This document shows positions 25,456-35,305 of a stretch of DNA of 46,397 nt, in pieces. Source of the DNA: an uncultured Pelagibacteraceae bacterium (GTDB lineage Bacteria > Pseudomonadota > Alphaproteobacteria > Pelagibacterales > Pelagibacteraceae); assembly GCA_902599605.1 (NCBI GenBank), contig CACKFV010000008.1:1-46397 (forward strand). Direction: 5' to 3'. A program made the translations under genes and the position numbers. The notes under the pieces are model-generated. The model was not told the DNA's origin. It saw only the letters and a list, made by a program, of their open reading frames with translations, and searched no databases. Position 1 is the first letter of the stretch; each line of letters begins with the position of its first letter.

Positions 25456-26253
25456 TTAAAGAACATCTTCTTGGTCTTCACCATCTTGACTAAAATGACT
25501 AAATTTTTTGGTCAAGCTACGAAAATGGAAAAAGCTAATTGGTATAAGAAATAAGTATATTATTGTTGATATTACTATAACGTTATAAGTATAGATTAAT
25601 AACAATCCAAAAAATAAAATTAACGTAAATAATAAAAAGATTGTTAATCTTCTAGGGACCACAATCTTTTTAAAAGAATAAGTTGGTATTTTACTGATTA
25701 ATAATATTGAAGTTAAAATAAAAAAACCAGGGACTAGATATTTGTTTTCAATTGAAAAAAGTTGAAATTCACTAAAACTATAAATTAACGGAAATAAAAC
25801 TAAAATGCCTCCAGCTGGCGAAGGGACACCTTCAAAAAAATTATCTTTCCACTTTGCATTCGTATTAGATGTAATATTAAATCGCGCCAATCTTAAAGCG
25901 ACACAAATTACATAAATCAAACAAACTAACCACCCTACTCTTCCAAGATTATTTAAAGACCAAAAATACATTATAAAAGCCGGAGCAACCCCAAAGCTTA
26001 TAACATCCGTTAACGAGTCAAGTTCTTTACCAACTTCTGAAGTTCCTTTGATAAGTCGTGCAATTCTTCCATCAAGACCATCTATAATCCCTGCAACTAA
26101 TATTGCTAAAACTGCAAAACCAAACCTACCATCAAAAGCAAATTTAATAGACGTTAAACCTATACATACGCCCACTAGTGTAAACATATTAGGTAAAATT
26201 GATCTTGTTTTTTTGTTCGCAACTAATTTGAAATTTTTATTTTGTTGTTCCAT
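25456..26253 (-). CDS. pssA: CDP-diacylglycerol--serine O-phosphatidyltransferase
   Basis: Makes phosphatidylserine from CDP-diacylglycerol and serine in the inner membrane. The 265-residue protein (from ATG 26253) has the complete CDP-alcohol phosphotransferase motif: D58, D61-G62, A65-R66, G75, D79 and D83, followed by several hydrophobic helices to about residue 245. The frame extends to a TTG at 26268, but the ATG one base after the psd stop is the better start. It precedes the GT8 gene without gap and follows psd, so both enzymes of phosphatidylethanolamine synthesis are made from one message. Confidence 0.94.
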   Translation of the reverse strand: MEQQNKNFKLVANKKTRSILPNMFTLVGVCIGLTSIKFAFDGRFGFAVLAILVAGIIDGLDGRIARLIKGTSEVGKELDSLTDVISFGVAPAFIMYFWSLNNLGRVGWLVCLIYVICVALRLARFNITSNTNAKWKDNFFEGVPSPAGGILVLFPLIYSFSEFQLFSIENKYLVPGFFILTSILLISKIPTYSFKKIVVPRRLTIFLLFTLILFFGLLLIYTYNVIVISTIIYLFLIPISFFHFRSLTKKFSHFSQDGEDQEDVL

Positions 26254-26254
26254 T

Positions 26255-26902
26255 TTATTTTTTTGCAATTAATGTCTCACCAGCCACTGCTCTTTGGTTT
26301 ACTTTTACCAAAGGTTTGTAATTTTCAAAATAAATGTCTGCCCTACTACCAAATCTAATCATTCCTATCCGATCACCTTGGTTTAGTTTTTCTCCTTTGT
26401 TTGTCTCAGTAACAATACGCCTAGCAATCAAACCAGCAATCTGAACAACTACAACCTGATCACCATTGCTATTTTTAATTTTATAATAATTTCTTTCATT
26501 GTCTTCGCTGGCTTTATCTAGAGATGCATTTAAAAACTTGCCAGGTTTATATAAAATTTCCTCAATTTCACCACCGCATGGAATTCTATTTACGTGACAA
26601 TCGAAAACATTCATGAACACGCTTACTTTGGTAAATTTTTTATTCTCTAAGGAAAGTTCTGAAGGACCATTAACTTCCTCTACTTTTATCACTAATCCAT
26701 CAGCCGGACTTACAAGATAATTTTCATCATTAATTGGGAATCTTTCCGGGTCTCTGAAAAAATAGTAAACCCATATTGTAAGAATAACACCTATTAAACC
26801 TAAGAAACCACTTATTAAATATAAAACAAGTGTTCCAAGTCCAAAGATAACTAAAAACTTATAACCCTCGTTATGTATTTTTGGAAAAACTTTATCTATC
26901 AT
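26255..26902 (-). CDS. psd: phosphatidylserine decarboxylase (short form)
   Basis: Converts phosphatidylserine to phosphatidylethanolamine at the inner membrane. The 215-residue proenzyme matches the short PSD-A type of alphaproteobacteria. Two hydrophobic segments lie near 17-48; the catalytic region has V-S-P-A-D-G (64-69), M-N-V-F-D-C-H-V-N-R (97-106) and the self-cleavage site G185-S186 in R-F-G-S-R-A-D, where the Ser becomes the pyruvoyl group. It is the first gene of the eight-gene minus-strand operon ending at panB and is divergent from icd (76 bp). Confidence 0.95.
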   Translation of the reverse strand: MIDKVFPKIHNEGYKFLVIFGLGTLVLYLISGFLGLIGVILTIWVYYFFRDPERFPINDENYLVSPADGLVIKVEEVNGPSELSLENKKFTKVSVFMNVFDCHVNRIPCGGEIEEILYKPGKFLNASLDKASEDNERNYYKIKNSNGDQVVVVQIAGLIARRIVTETNKGEKLNQGDRIGMIRFGSRADIYFENYKPLVKVNQRAVAGETLIAKK

Positions 26903-26978
26903 AATCCTTTATTTGATAATTTCTGATTAATATGTATATAAAAAGCAGAAATTCAATTACTAAGATTTATACATAAAT

Positions 26979-28193
26979 ATGAGCAAAATTAAGGTCAAAA
27001 ACCCAATCGTCGAGTTGGATGGCGATGAAATGACAAGAGTAATTTGGGAGTTTATTAAGAATAAACTGATATTACCGTATCTTGATTTAGGTATTGAATA
27101 TTACGATCTTGGTATGAAAAGCAGGGATGATACTTCAGATCAAATAACCATTGATTGTGCGAATGCAATTAAAAAGAATGGTGTAGGTATCAAGTGCGCA
27201 ACAATTACTCCAGACGAGGCACGAGTAAAAGAATTTAATTTAAAAAAGATGTGGAGATCTCCAAACGGTACAATTAGAAATATCATTGGAGGAACTGTAT
27301 TTAGAGAGCCCATTATTTGTAAAAATGTTCCAAGATTGGTACCAACATGGACAGATCCAGTGATTATTGGAAGACATGCATTTGGTGACCAATATAGAGC
27401 AACCGATTTTAAAGTTCCTGGTAAAGGAAAACTTGAAATTAAATGGACTTCTGAAGACGGTAAAGATACTAAAAATTACGAGGTATTTAATTTCCCTGGA
27501 TCAGGGGTGGCTTTATCAATGTACAATTTAGATAAATCAATAGAAGATTTTGCTCGATCTTGCTTTAACTATGGATTAATTAAAAATTGGCCAGTTTACC
27601 TTTCAACAAAAAACACGATTTTAAAAACTTACGATGGAAGATTTAAAGACATATTTCAAAGTGTTTTTGAAAAGGAATTTAAATCTTCATTTGAAAAGAA
27701 TAATTTAACCTATGAGCATAGACTTATAGATGACATGGTTGCTTGTGCAATGAAGTGGAGCGGTAAATATATTTGGGCTTGTAAAAACTATGATGGTGAC
27801 GTTCAATCAGATACTGTTGCTCAAGGATATGGTTCTCTTGGACTAATGACAAGTGTCTTACTCGCACCAGATGGGAGAACAATGGAGGCAGAGGCTGCTC
27901 ATGGAACTGTTACAAGACATTATCGAATGCATCAACAAGGAAAAGAAACTTCAACAAATCCTATAGCATCAATTTTTGCTTGGACTAGAGGACTTGCTCA
28001 TAGAGGAAAATTAGATGCAAATGATGAGCTGATAAAATTTGCAAATACGTTAGAAAAGGTTTGCATTGATTGTGTTGAAACTGGATCAATGACTAAAGAC
28101 TTAGCAATTTTAATAGATACAAATCAAAAATACCTTACTACAAATCAATTTCTTGATGCAATTGATGGCAATTTAAAAAAGAAGTTAAATTAA
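26979..28193 (+). CDS. icd: isocitrate dehydrogenase (NADP+), eukaryote-type
   Basis: Oxidative decarboxylation of isocitrate to 2-oxoglutarate with NADPH formation. The 404-residue protein belongs to the homodimeric type found in mitochondria and many alphaproteobacteria, seen in the opening [15 protein letters not shown], the R-S-P-N-G-T-I-R-N substrate block (around 91-99) and the Y-D-G-D-V-Q-S-D metal-binding block near 271-278. Divergent from psd; its last 9 bp overlap the convergent alaS 3' end. Confidence 0.97.
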   Translation: MSKIKVKNPIVELDGDEMTRVIWEFIKNKLILPYLDLGIEYYDLGMKSRDDTSDQITIDCANAIKKNGVGIKCATITPDEARVKEFNLKKMWRSPNGTIRNIIGGTVFREPIICKNVPRLVPTWTDPVIIGRHAFGDQYRATDFKVPGKGKLEIKWTSEDGKDTKNYEVFNFPGSGVALSMYNLDKSIEDFARSCFNYGLIKNWPVYLSTKNTILKTYDGRFKDIFQSVFEKEFKSSFEKNNLTYEHRLIDDMVACAMKWSGKYIWACKNYDGDVQSDTVAQGYGSLGLMTSVLLAPDGRTMEAEAAHGTVTRHYRMHQQGKETSTNPIASIFAWTRGLAHRGKLDANDELIKFANTLEKVCIDCVETGSMTKDLAILIDTNQKYLTTNQFLDAIDGNLKKKLN

Positions 28194-30851
28194 GCTTTTA
28201 ATCTTTTCAAAACTTTCTTCTATTTTATTTGAATGAACTCCTCCGGCTTGGGCAAAATCAGATCTACCTCCACCACCTTTTCCACCAAGAATTTCTGAAC
28301 CAGATTTTACAAATTTTATTGCATCGTACTTTTCAGTTAAAGTGTCTGTAACTCCAACTGCTAAACCAATTTTATCATCTTTAATTGCATATATAATTAC
28401 AATTCCCTCTTTGATATCTTTCTTACCTTGATCAACAAGTCTTCTTAATTCTTTAAAAGGTAAGTCATCTACTTTTTGAAATCTTATATTTATCTTTTTA
28501 ATATTTTGGTCTTTGACAATATTTTTTTTCTTATCTGATAAAATACTTTTTACTGTTATTTCCTCTAATTGTTTTGTCAGCTCCTTTATTGTAATCTTTA
28601 GGTCATCTGATTTTTTAATTGGTGTTCCTCCAAGTTTGGTAATTTCACTTGATAATGATCTGATAGTTCCTTCATTTTTTTGAGAAGACAAACTAGACAT
28701 CTTATCTTTTGACTTAAGATATTCTTCAAGTTGTTTATCTCTTAATGCTTCAACCCTTCTAACACCTGCTGCAATTGATGATTGACTGACTACTTTAAAT
28801 TTACCAACCTCACCAGTGTTTTTTACGTGTGTTCCGCCACAAAGTTCTGTTGAAAAATATTTGTTACCTTCTTCTCCCATAAACACAACTCTAACTTCAT
28901 CTCCATATTTTTCACCAAATAAAGCCATTGCCCCTTGTTCAATTCCCTCTTCAGGAGTCATTAGTCGTGTAACAACTTCCGTTTTTGAGTTAACAAACTT
29001 GTTAACATTTTCATCGATTTTTTTCATTTCTTCATCTGTGATTGGTTTCATATGACTAAAATCAAATCTCAATCTATCTGGCGCAACTAATGATCCTTTT
29101 TGCATTACATGTGTTCCTAAAGTTCTTCTAAGAGACTCATGTAATAAATGCGTTGCTGAGTGATATGCTCTTATGTTTTGACGTCTTTCTGTGTTTATTT
29201 TTAATTCAACATTATCTTTAAGTTTAATTGTTCCATTTGAAACTTTACCAAAGTGGACAAATAAGTTTCCAATTTTTTTTTGAACATCAGTTACCTCAAA
29301 TTCGTTTTTGCCTGAAGTTATCGTGCCTTTGTCACCAACCTGACCACCAGACTCCCCATAAAAAGGAGTTTGATTTAAAATAATTTGTCCTTCTTCGCCT
29401 TCTTTCAATTGTTGAATTTCTTTATCATCTTTAATTATTGCGGTAACACTTCCTTCCGCCTGATTAGTCTCATAACCTAAAAATTCAGTAGGACCGATTT
29501 TCTCTTTTAGATTAAACCAAATTTCACTGACTGAACTATCCCCTGAACCTTTCCAATTCTTTTTTGCAAGTTCTCTACTTTTTTTCATCATCTCATCAAA
29601 TTTTGTGTTATCTACTTTGAGAGATTTGTTCTTAAGAATATCTTCAGTTAAATCTAACGGAAATCCGTAAGTATCATAAAGTTTGAAAGCAACTTCTCCA
29701 GGCAAAACCTTATCTATTTTTGAGATTTCATCATCCAGAATTTTCATGCCTCTTCCTAATAAAACCAAAAATTTTTCTTCCTCCATTTTCAAGGTTTCTT
29801 TGATAAGTGACTCTGCTCTTTTTAACTCTGGATAATTTTTAGACATTTCATCTAAAAGAGTTTTGAAAATATTGAAAAAAATTGGTTCTTTAGATCCTAG
29901 TAAATGTGAGTGTCTCATTCCTCTTCTCATAATTCTTCTAAGCACATATCCTCTTCCTTCATTAGATGGCAAAACACCTTCAGCAAGTAGAAACGAACTT
30001 GCTCTTAAGTGATCGGCTATCACTCTAAAACTTGATAAATTATTTTCATTGGGTTTTACTTTTACAGTTTCAGAGATTGAATTAATTAATTTTAAAAAAT
30101 GATCAGTTTTATAATTATCATGTGTACCCTGGAGGAGAGCTGCCATTCTCTCAAGACCCATGCCTGTATCTACCGAAGGTTTAGGTAAATCTATTCTTTT
30201 ATCTTTTGAAACCTGTTCGTATTGCATGAAGACTAAGTTCCAAATCTCAATATATCTATCGCCATCTTGGTCTTTGCTTCCAGGTAGCCCACCTTTTAAA
30301 TGATCTCCATGATCATAAAAAATTTCAGAACAAGGTCCGCATGGGCCTGTCTCACCCATTGACCAAAAGTTGTCTGAAGTAGAAATTTTGATTATTCTAT
30401 TTTCATTTAAGCCTGATATTTTTTTCCAAAGTTTAAATGCCTCTTCATCTTTGTTAAAAACAGTAAAATAAAGTCTATTTTTATCTAACCCAAAATCTTT
30501 AGTTATTAAATTCCATGCAAGCTCTATTGCTCTTTCCTTAAAATAATCCCCAAAAGAAAAGTTTCCAAGCATTTCAAAAAAAGTGTGGTGTCTTGGGGTA
30601 TATCCAACATTTTCTAAATCGTTATGTTTGCCGCCTGCTCTAACACATTTTTGTGAAGTTGTAGCTCTTTTGTAATCTCTTTTCTCTAAACCAGTAAAAA
30701 CATTTTTGAATTGAACCATTCCGGAATTTGCAAACATTAATGTTGGGTCGTTATTAGGAACTAAGTTGCTAGACTCAACTATTTTATGATCATTTTTCTC
30801 AAAATATTTGAGAAAAGTATTTCTTATTTCATTTAAGGTTTTTTGAGCCAT
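28185..30851 (-). CDS. alaS: alanine--tRNA ligase
   Basis: Charges tRNA-Ala. The 888-residue protein has full family length and domain order: class II catalytic core (about 1-250, with [18 protein letters not shown] and [11 protein letters not shown]), tRNA-recognition domain to about 460, editing domain with H-S-A-T-H-L-L-H and the late C-G-G-T-H zinc/editing site, and a C-terminal DHHA1-like domain ending with the Gly-rich G-G-K-G-G-G motif. It follows recA on the same strand but a hairpin terminator lies between them. Convergent 9-bp overlap with icd. Confidence 0.97.
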   Translation of the reverse strand: MAQKTLNEIRNTFLKYFEKNDHKIVESSNLVPNNDPTLMFANSGMVQFKNVFTGLEKRDYKRATTSQKCVRAGGKHNDLENVGYTPRHHTFFEMLGNFSFGDYFKERAIELAWNLITKDFGLDKNRLYFTVFNKDEEAFKLWKKISGLNENRIIKISTSDNFWSMGETGPCGPCSEIFYDHGDHLKGGLPGSKDQDGDRYIEIWNLVFMQYEQVSKDKRIDLPKPSVDTGMGLERMAALLQGTHDNYKTDHFLKLINSISETVKVKPNENNLSSFRVIADHLRASSFLLAEGVLPSNEGRGYVLRRIMRRGMRHSHLLGSKEPIFFNIFKTLLDEMSKNYPELKRAESLIKETLKMEEEKFLVLLGRGMKILDDEISKIDKVLPGEVAFKLYDTYGFPLDLTEDILKNKSLKVDNTKFDEMMKKSRELAKKNWKGSGDSSVSEIWFNLKEKIGPTEFLGYETNQAEGSVTAIIKDDKEIQQLKEGEEGQIILNQTPFYGESGGQVGDKGTITSGKNEFEVTDVQKKIGNLFVHFGKVSNGTIKLKDNVELKINTERRQNIRAYHSATHLLHESLRRTLGTHVMQKGSLVAPDRLRFDFSHMKPITDEEMKKIDENVNKFVNSKTEVVTRLMTPEEGIEQGAMALFGEKYGDEVRVVFMGEEGNKYFSTELCGGTHVKNTGEVGKFKVVSQSSIAAGVRRVEALRDKQLEEYLKSKDKMSSLSSQKNEGTIRSLSSEITKLGGTPIKKSDDLKITIKELTKQLEEITVKSILSDKKKNIVKDQNIKKINIRFQKVDDLPFKELRRLVDQGKKDIKEGIVIIYAIKDDKIGLAVGVTDTLTEKYDAIKFVKSGSEILGGKGGGGRSDFAQAGGVHSNKIEESFEKIKSLI

Positions 30852-30896
30852 ATTTTTAAAATACAGCTTTTTTAAATGATGTCTATAATCTTAAGG

Positions 30897-30929
30897 GGAA
30901 AAAGGCGCCTGTTACAGCGCCTTTTCTTA
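30897..30929 (-). terminator. intrinsic terminator after recA
   Basis: Arms AAAAGGCGC (30900-30908) and GCGCCTTTT (30917-30925) form a 9-bp stem with an 8-base loop. On the minus strand it is followed by a T/C-rich tail, so it ends the recA transcript about 20 bp past the stop and lies about 50 bp upstream of the alaS start. Confidence 0.85.
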
Positions 30930-30948
30930 ACTAATAATGACTATTTAG

Positions 30949-32073
30949 CTAATTCTTTTTTGCAGGAGGAGTCTCTTCTTTTTGGCTCGCTTCTATTTTC
31001 TCCTGATCAAGTGGGTTACCTTCGATTTTTTTAGTAATCACACCTGCTTTTTCTCTAATTGCCATCTCTATTTCAGCGGCAACTTTTGGATTTTGTTCTA
31101 AGTAGATTTTGGCATTTTCTCTTCCTTGGCCAATTTTCTCACCTTTGTATGCATACCAAGCACCAGATTTTTCAACAATCTCTGCTTTTGCACCAAGGTC
31201 AATTAATTCACCTACTTTGCTAATTCCTTTTCCATACATTAGATCAAACTCAACTACTTTAAATGGTGGAGATACTTTGTTTTTAACAACCTTAACCCTT
31301 GTAGAGTTACCAATGATTGCATCTTTATCTTTTATCGCACCAATTCTTCTAATATCCATTCTTACAGATGAGTAGAATTTTAATGCATTTCCACCTGATG
31401 TAGTCTCAGGACTTCCAAACATAACACCTATTTTCATTCTGATTTGGTTAATGAAAATCATCATTGTGTTTGTGTTTGATATTGAGCTAGTTAATTTTCT
31501 TAAAGCCTGACTCATTAATCTTGATTGAAGACCTACGTGATGATCACCCATGTCCCCTTCAATTTCTGCTCTTGGTGTTAATGCTGCAACTGAGTCAATA
31601 ACTATTACAGAGATAGAACCTGACTTAACAAGTGTATCTGCTATCTCTAGTGCTTGCTCACCAGCGTCAGGTTGAGAAATTAATAATTCCTCTGTATTTA
31701 CACCTAATTTTTTTGCATACACTGGATCTAAAGCGTGCTCTGCATCAACGAATGCACATATTCCGCCAGCTTTTTGAGCCTCAGCGACTACTTGAAGTGC
31801 AAGTGTTGTTTTTCCAGAAGACTCTGGACCATAAATTTCGATAATTCTTCCTTTTGGTAATCCACCAATACCTAGCGCTAAATCTAAGCTTAGAGAGCCT
31901 GTAGAAATAGACTCTATATCCATAGCTTTTTTCTGGCCAAGCTTCATTACAGAACCTTTTCCAAAGTTATCAGTAATTTGACTGATAGCTGCGTCTAAAG
32001 CTTTATTTTTTTCTTTATTTTCCAAGTCTTTATCTTTCGCGGTTTTGACCACTTTTAAGTTATTTTTTGTCAT
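30949..32073 (-). CDS. recA: recombinase A
   Basis: DNA strand-exchange ATPase and SOS co-protease. The 374-residue protein has Walker [10 protein letters not shown] at 82-90, Walker B in [10 protein letters not shown], loop L1 (E-G-D-M-G-D-x-H) and loop L2 ([10 protein letters not shown]), and a Lys/Glu-rich C-terminal tail. The N-terminal extension of about 20 charged residues is longer than in E. coli. A G-A-G-G ribosome site precedes the ATG, and the promoter carries a degenerate SOS operator (separate entry). Monocistronic by its terminator. Confidence 0.98.
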   Translation of the reverse strand: MTKNNLKVVKTAKDKDLENKEKNKALDAAISQITDNFGKGSVMKLGQKKAMDIESISTGSLSLDLALGIGGLPKGRIIEIYGPESSGKTTLALQVVAEAQKAGGICAFVDAEHALDPVYAKKLGVNTEELLISQPDAGEQALEIADTLVKSGSISVIVIDSVAALTPRAEIEGDMGDHHVGLQSRLMSQALRKLTSSISNTNTMMIFINQIRMKIGVMFGSPETTSGGNALKFYSSVRMDIRRIGAIKDKDAIIGNSTRVKVVKNKVSPPFKVVEFDLMYGKGISKVGELIDLGAKAEIVEKSGAWYAYKGEKIGQGRENAKIYLEQNPKVAAEIEMAIREKAGVITKKIEGNPLDQEKIEASQKEETPPAKKN

Positions 32074-32120
32074 TTGATGCCTCTTTTTTATTAATTGTTA
32101 ACATACGAATCATGCTTTTA

Positions 32121-32148
32121 AATGTACACATTTTGTTCTCATTGGCAA
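32121..32148 (-). promoter_or_regulatory. recA promoter with LexA-type operator
   Basis: On the minus strand TTGCCA (32148-32143) and TACATT (32126-32121) with a 16-bp spacer form a plausible promoter. The spacer holds GAAC-N7-GTAC (32138-32124), one mismatch from the alphaproteobacterial SOS box GAAC-N7-GAAC, and it shares the nine bases GAACAAAAT with the perfect box before umuD. Operator placement between -35 and -10 would block polymerase. Confidence 0.6.
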
Positions 32149-32170
32149 GGATTAAATAAAAAGCTCTAAA

Positions 32171-33475
32171 TTACTTAATAATATTGAGATATTTTGCGTT
32201 CAAAAGACCTACTGATTTTAAAAGCTCTAACTGTGACAATAGGAGGTTTCTTTCTGAATTAGCTAGATTGATTCTTGCAGTTAAAAGAATTGTATTTGAT
32301 TGAATAACATCAAGTGTGGTTCTTCCAAGTCCAGTTTCATACTCAACTGTGATCCCCTCGTGAGCAATTTCTGCAGCTTTCACCTGCGCACGAACTGAAG
32401 ATAACAAACTATCTGAAGATTGAAACTTAGACCAGGCACTAGCAACGTTTGTTTCATTAGTTCTAACAGCATTATCTAAAAGTAATTGTTTTCGATTTTG
32501 TAAATTCTTGCTCCTTTCAAGAGATGCTGAATTTTTTCCTCCTTGAAATATTGGCCATGAAATTTCAGCACTTACTGTCTCTTGTTCTCTTTCATCATAC
32601 GATGAACTAAAATCGTCTGATTTTGAAGACTTAGCTGAGATTGTTGCTGAAGGTGAAAATTCAGAAAGAGCAATCTTAACATCCTTTTCAGATTGATCAT
32701 ACTCTAGTTTAGCAATTGTAAGATCTGGATTGTTCCCTTTTGAAATTTGAATTGCATTTTGAAGGGATGTTGGAATATCAAATTCTATATTTACATCTTC
32801 ACTTAAACTTTCAATATCATTAAGTGGGCCTATAATTTTTTCATAAAGAAGTTTAGCGGTAACTAAATCATTTTGAGAGTTAATAAATTGTGCTTGTGCT
32901 CCAGCCAATGATGACTCGGATTGAGCTAAGTCTGCTAAAGTAATTATTCCGCTTTCAAGTCTATTTTGATCAGTTTCGACTTGTCTTTCTAATAGATCTA
33001 AATTTTCTTTATTTATCTTAAATTTTTTATTTGCTAAGATAACTCCTGTGAATGCTTCAGCAGCACTTAATATAACTTCTTGTTCTTTCTTTAATAATTT
33101 AGCTTTTGCTAAATTTACTCCAATTTTACTTTTTTCAAGATCTGCTTTTCCACCTAAACCCTGAAAAACTTTTTGCTCTATCGTGACAGTTTGAGTTTCA
33201 GTATCTACATCAGTAATGGAAGCATCTGTTCCATCACGATCTGTTAATTTTTTGGTGGTTGCTTCACTTTTGGTTCCAGTTATTGTAACAGACGGCAAAA
33301 ACTCGCTTTTTGAAATTTTTAAATCCTCCTCGGAGACTGAAATATTTTTTCTTTCTGCATTCAATTCTGGATTGCTTAAATAAGCATCTTGCAATGCTTT
33401 ATAAAAATCTGCTGCATATAAATTTTGTGTTGAAAAAAATAAAATGAAAAATATTATTCTTAAAGAATTAAGCAT
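32171..33475 (-). CDS. tolC: TolC-family outer-membrane efflux protein
   Basis: Outer-membrane channel subunit of type I secretion or RND/MFS efflux systems. The 434-residue chain has a signal peptide (about 1-21), then two homologous halves of long amphipathic helices rich in Ala/Ser/Lys/Glu, with N-P-E-L near residue 36 and N-N-P-D-L in the second half (family landmark repeats), and G-L-G-R-T-T-L-D-V-I close to the end. Its ATG overlaps the stop of the kinase gene by 8 bp. No inner-membrane pump or adaptor gene is adjacent, so it probably serves systems encoded elsewhere. Confidence 0.93.
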   Translation of the reverse strand: MLNSLRIIFFILFFSTQNLYAADFYKALQDAYLSNPELNAERKNISVSEEDLKISKSEFLPSVTITGTKSEATTKKLTDRDGTDASITDVDTETQTVTIEQKVFQGLGGKADLEKSKIGVNLAKAKLLKKEQEVILSAAEAFTGVILANKKFKINKENLDLLERQVETDQNRLESGIITLADLAQSESSLAGAQAQFINSQNDLVTAKLLYEKIIGPLNDIESLSEDVNIEFDIPTSLQNAIQISKGNNPDLTIAKLEYDQSEKDVKIALSEFSPSATISAKSSKSDDFSSSYDEREQETVSAEISWPIFQGGKNSASLERSKNLQNRKQLLLDNAVRTNETNVASAWSKFQSSDSLLSSVRAQVKAAEIAHEGITVEYETGLGRTTLDVIQSNTILLTARINLANSERNLLLSQLELLKSVGLLNAKYLNIIK

Positions 33476-34397
33476 TTTTAAATTTTACCTTTTTAATTTG
33501 ATGGTTTTCATTAAGATCAATAACCGCTGAAGAATATTTTGGCGCATTCTTAAACATATTTTGAGTTATTCTTTGATAAGTCATCATAAAAGTTTCAACT
33601 TCTCTTTCGTTCATTATTTTTGAATTTTTTTTTGTTCCACTTTTCATTTTAAGTTTTTTTTCTTGTTTCAATCTCCATCTTTTTAATAATTTAAAATTTT
33701 TAGCTTTTAAATATAACAGACTATCCAACTGATCAAAGAGTTTTGAATATTTCGATTTAAGTTGATTATTAACATAACTCCTCCAAATCTTTTTTTTGTC
33801 TGCACTTTTTTCTAAAACATTTATCGGTCTATTTAAAGATCTACTACCTTCAGCTCTAGCACCAACACACCAACCCTCTAAGATTAAAATATCTGGTTTC
33901 TTTTTTAATTTGAACCAACTATTTTTTTTGCACCTGTCGTCAATTGACTTATCAAATTTCGGAATGTTAATTGATCTAAATGTACCTTTTTTTACTTTCT
34001 TAAAAAGATTAACCATTAATTGTATGTCATGAGTGCCTGGAACCCCTCTTGTAAGTAACAAAGGATGTTTGCTTTTTGATAATAAAATTCTTTCTTTTCT
34101 AGTTTTATAAAAATCATCAATAGAAATTTTGAAAACCTGCAATTTAAAATATTTGACTAGTACTAATCTTAATAAAGTTGAAATTGTTGTTTTTCCAGTC
34201 CCCTGGCCTCCTGCAAGACCAACGAGCAAAGTTTTTTTATCTTTCCTTTTTTTATTAATCCAAAAGCATAAAGGAATTATATGGGATTTTATCATTTGAT
34301 CTTTGTTTTTAAACTTTTCTTTTTTTGTTTCTTGAGACTGTATATATTTTACACAATCCTTTCTTACTTTTTCGAAACACTCTCTATAATTTTGCAT
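33468..34397 (-). CDS. P-loop kinase, D-glycerate 3-kinase (GLYK)-like
   Basis: A 309-residue ATP-dependent kinase with P-loop G-G-Q-G-T-G-K-T at 63-70, then I-S-I-D-D-F-Y (about 91-97), the T-R-G-V-P-G-T-H-D block and L-I-L-E-G-W-C-V-G (substrate region). This pattern is that of plant-type D-glycerate 3-kinase and yeast YGR205W, related to phosphoribulokinase and pantothenate kinase. Glycerate phosphorylation would feed 3-phosphoglycerate into central metabolism, useful for marine cells using glycolate or serine breakdown products. It lies 1 bp after the second GFA-family gene and overlaps the TolC gene, so these four genes form one operon. Confidence 0.82.
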   Translation of the reverse strand: MQNYRECFEKVRKDCVKYIQSQETKKEKFKNKDQMIKSHIIPLCFWINKKRKDKKTLLVGLAGGQGTGKTTISTLLRLVLVKYFKLQVFKISIDDFYKTRKERILLSKSKHPLLLTRGVPGTHDIQLMVNLFKKVKKGTFRSINIPKFDKSIDDRCKKNSWFKLKKKPDILILEGWCVGARAEGSRSLNRPINVLEKSADKKKIWRSYVNNQLKSKYSKLFDQLDSLLYLKAKNFKLLKRWRLKQEKKLKMKSGTKKNSKIMNEREVETFMMTYQRITQNMFKNAPKYSSAVIDLNENHQIKKVKFKNA

Positions 34398-34398
34398 T

Positions 34399-34770
34399 TT
34401 ATTTTTTTTGGTCTAATGGATGGTTCTCACCATTATTGACTGGAACATCTTTTAAAGCAAAAGTATCTATGTCGTCAATACATGCGATATTTATTCCGTA
34501 AATCTTTGGATTAATTCTTGGTCTATTGTGAGTATGAATACCACATATAGAGCAGAAATAGTGTTTAGCAACTTTTGTATAATACTTATAAAGCTTTAAC
34601 ATTTTTTCACCTTTAATTAATTTAAAGTCGTTCTCTCCTATTACGCCAATTATGTATCCTTTTCTTTTACATAAAGAGCAATTACATCTCATGAATTTTT
34701 CAATACCTGTTTCAGGTATCTTTACTTCAGCTTCTACTTCACCACAATGACACTTTAATTTTTTAATCAT
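34399..34770 (-). CDS. GFA/CENP-V-type zinc protein, copy 2
   Basis: A 123-residue Mss4-like-fold protein of the glutathione-dependent formaldehyde-activating (GFA) family. Zinc-binding cysteines are visible as C-H-C-G near the N-terminus, R-C-N-C-S-L-C-K-R around residues 28-36 and F-C-S-I-C-G-I near 77-83. It is clearly homologous to the gene just upstream (copy 1), sharing these motifs and the C-terminal N-D/N-G-x-N-H pattern, so the pair arose by tandem duplication. The two overlap by 4 bp (ATGA). Members' substrates are mostly unknown; formaldehyde-glutathione chemistry is only one possibility. Confidence 0.87.
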   Translation of the reverse strand: MIKKLKCHCGEVEAEVKIPETGIEKFMRCNCSLCKRKGYIIGVIGENDFKLIKGEKMLKLYKYYTKVAKHYFCSICGIHTHNRPRINPKIYGINIACIDDIDTFALKDVPVNNGENHPLDQKK

Positions 34771-35141
34771 TTTTTTATTCTATCCATTTTATGATTTTTG
34801 CCATCATTTACTCTTACATTAAGTTCAAATAATTCTTTAGTCGACATATCTTCCAAACACCCAACGTTTACTCCATATGTATTTGGATCGCTCCTTCTTA
34901 AATTATGGGTATTTATTCCGCAAACAGAACAAAAAAAGTGCTTTGCAGCTTTTGTATTGAATTGGTAATAATGAATTTTTTCTGCACCCTTAACTATTTC
35001 TAAATCTCTCTTATCCACTATTGTTGTGATTGAGCCTTTTCTTTTACAAATAGAGCAGTTACATCTGTAATAATCGTTTGATTTTTCTTTTAGTTTTATT
35101 TTTATTTCTATCTCTCCACAGTGGCACGTTAATTTTCTCAT
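34767..35141 (-). CDS. GFA/CENP-V-type zinc protein, copy 1
   Basis: A 124-residue paralogue of the next gene, with the same three cysteine motifs: C-H-C-G-E (6-10), R-C-N-C-S-I-C-K-R (27-35) and F-C-S-V-C-G-I (76-82). It is the first gene of the minus-strand GFA-GFA-kinase-TolC operon and is divergent from umuD with a 168-bp regulatory gap. Having two near-adjacent copies suggests a heterodimer or two related substrates. Catalytic function cannot be deduced. Confidence 0.87.
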   Translation of the reverse strand: MRKLTCHCGEIEIKIKLKEKSNDYYRCNCSICKRKGSITTIVDKRDLEIVKGAEKIHYYQFNTKAAKHFFCSVCGINTHNLRRSDPNTYGVNVGCLEDMSTKELFELNVRVNDGKNHKMDRIKK

Positions 35142-35168
35142 CTCTTTTCAGTCTATCCCTTGTAAAAG

Positions 35169-35177
35169 TTATCCACA
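35169..35177 (+). promoter_or_regulatory. consensus DnaA box
   Basis: TTATCCACA matches the DnaA-box consensus exactly and lies in the gap between the GFA gene and umuD. A single box can occur by chance or regulate transcription by DnaA; no cluster of boxes was seen, so it is not called an origin. Confidence 0.35.
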
Positions 35178-35207
35178 ACGTATCAAAATATAGTTTCAGT
35201 GTTCTCG

Positions 35208-35228
35208 TTTTGATTCACTTTTGATTCA
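35208..35228. repeat. two tandem copies of TTTTGATTCA
   Basis: The 10-base sequence TTTTGATTCA occurs at 35208-35217 and 35219-35228, giving an 11-bp period (one helical turn) upstream of the umuD promoter. Such phasing is typical of paired regulator sites, but AT-rich chance repetition is possible. Confidence 0.4.
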
Positions 35229-35253
35229 ATTTCAGACTCAAAATACAACCTAT

Positions 35254-35305
35254 TTGACTATATCGATTTACTAGGCTATTAATTACAAAAGAACAAAATA
35301 AGAAC
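35254..35305 (+). promoter_or_regulatory. umuDC promoter with perfect SOS (LexA) operator
   Basis: TTGACT (35254-35259) and TATTAA (35277-35282) are 17 bp apart. At 35291-35305 lies GAAC-AAAATAA-GAAC, an exact match to the alphaproteobacterial LexA box (GTTC-N7-GTTC on the other strand), placed at the expected transcription start and ending 4 bp before the umuD ATG. The leader would be only about 20 nt, without a clear Shine-Dalgarno sequence. Confidence 0.8.
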
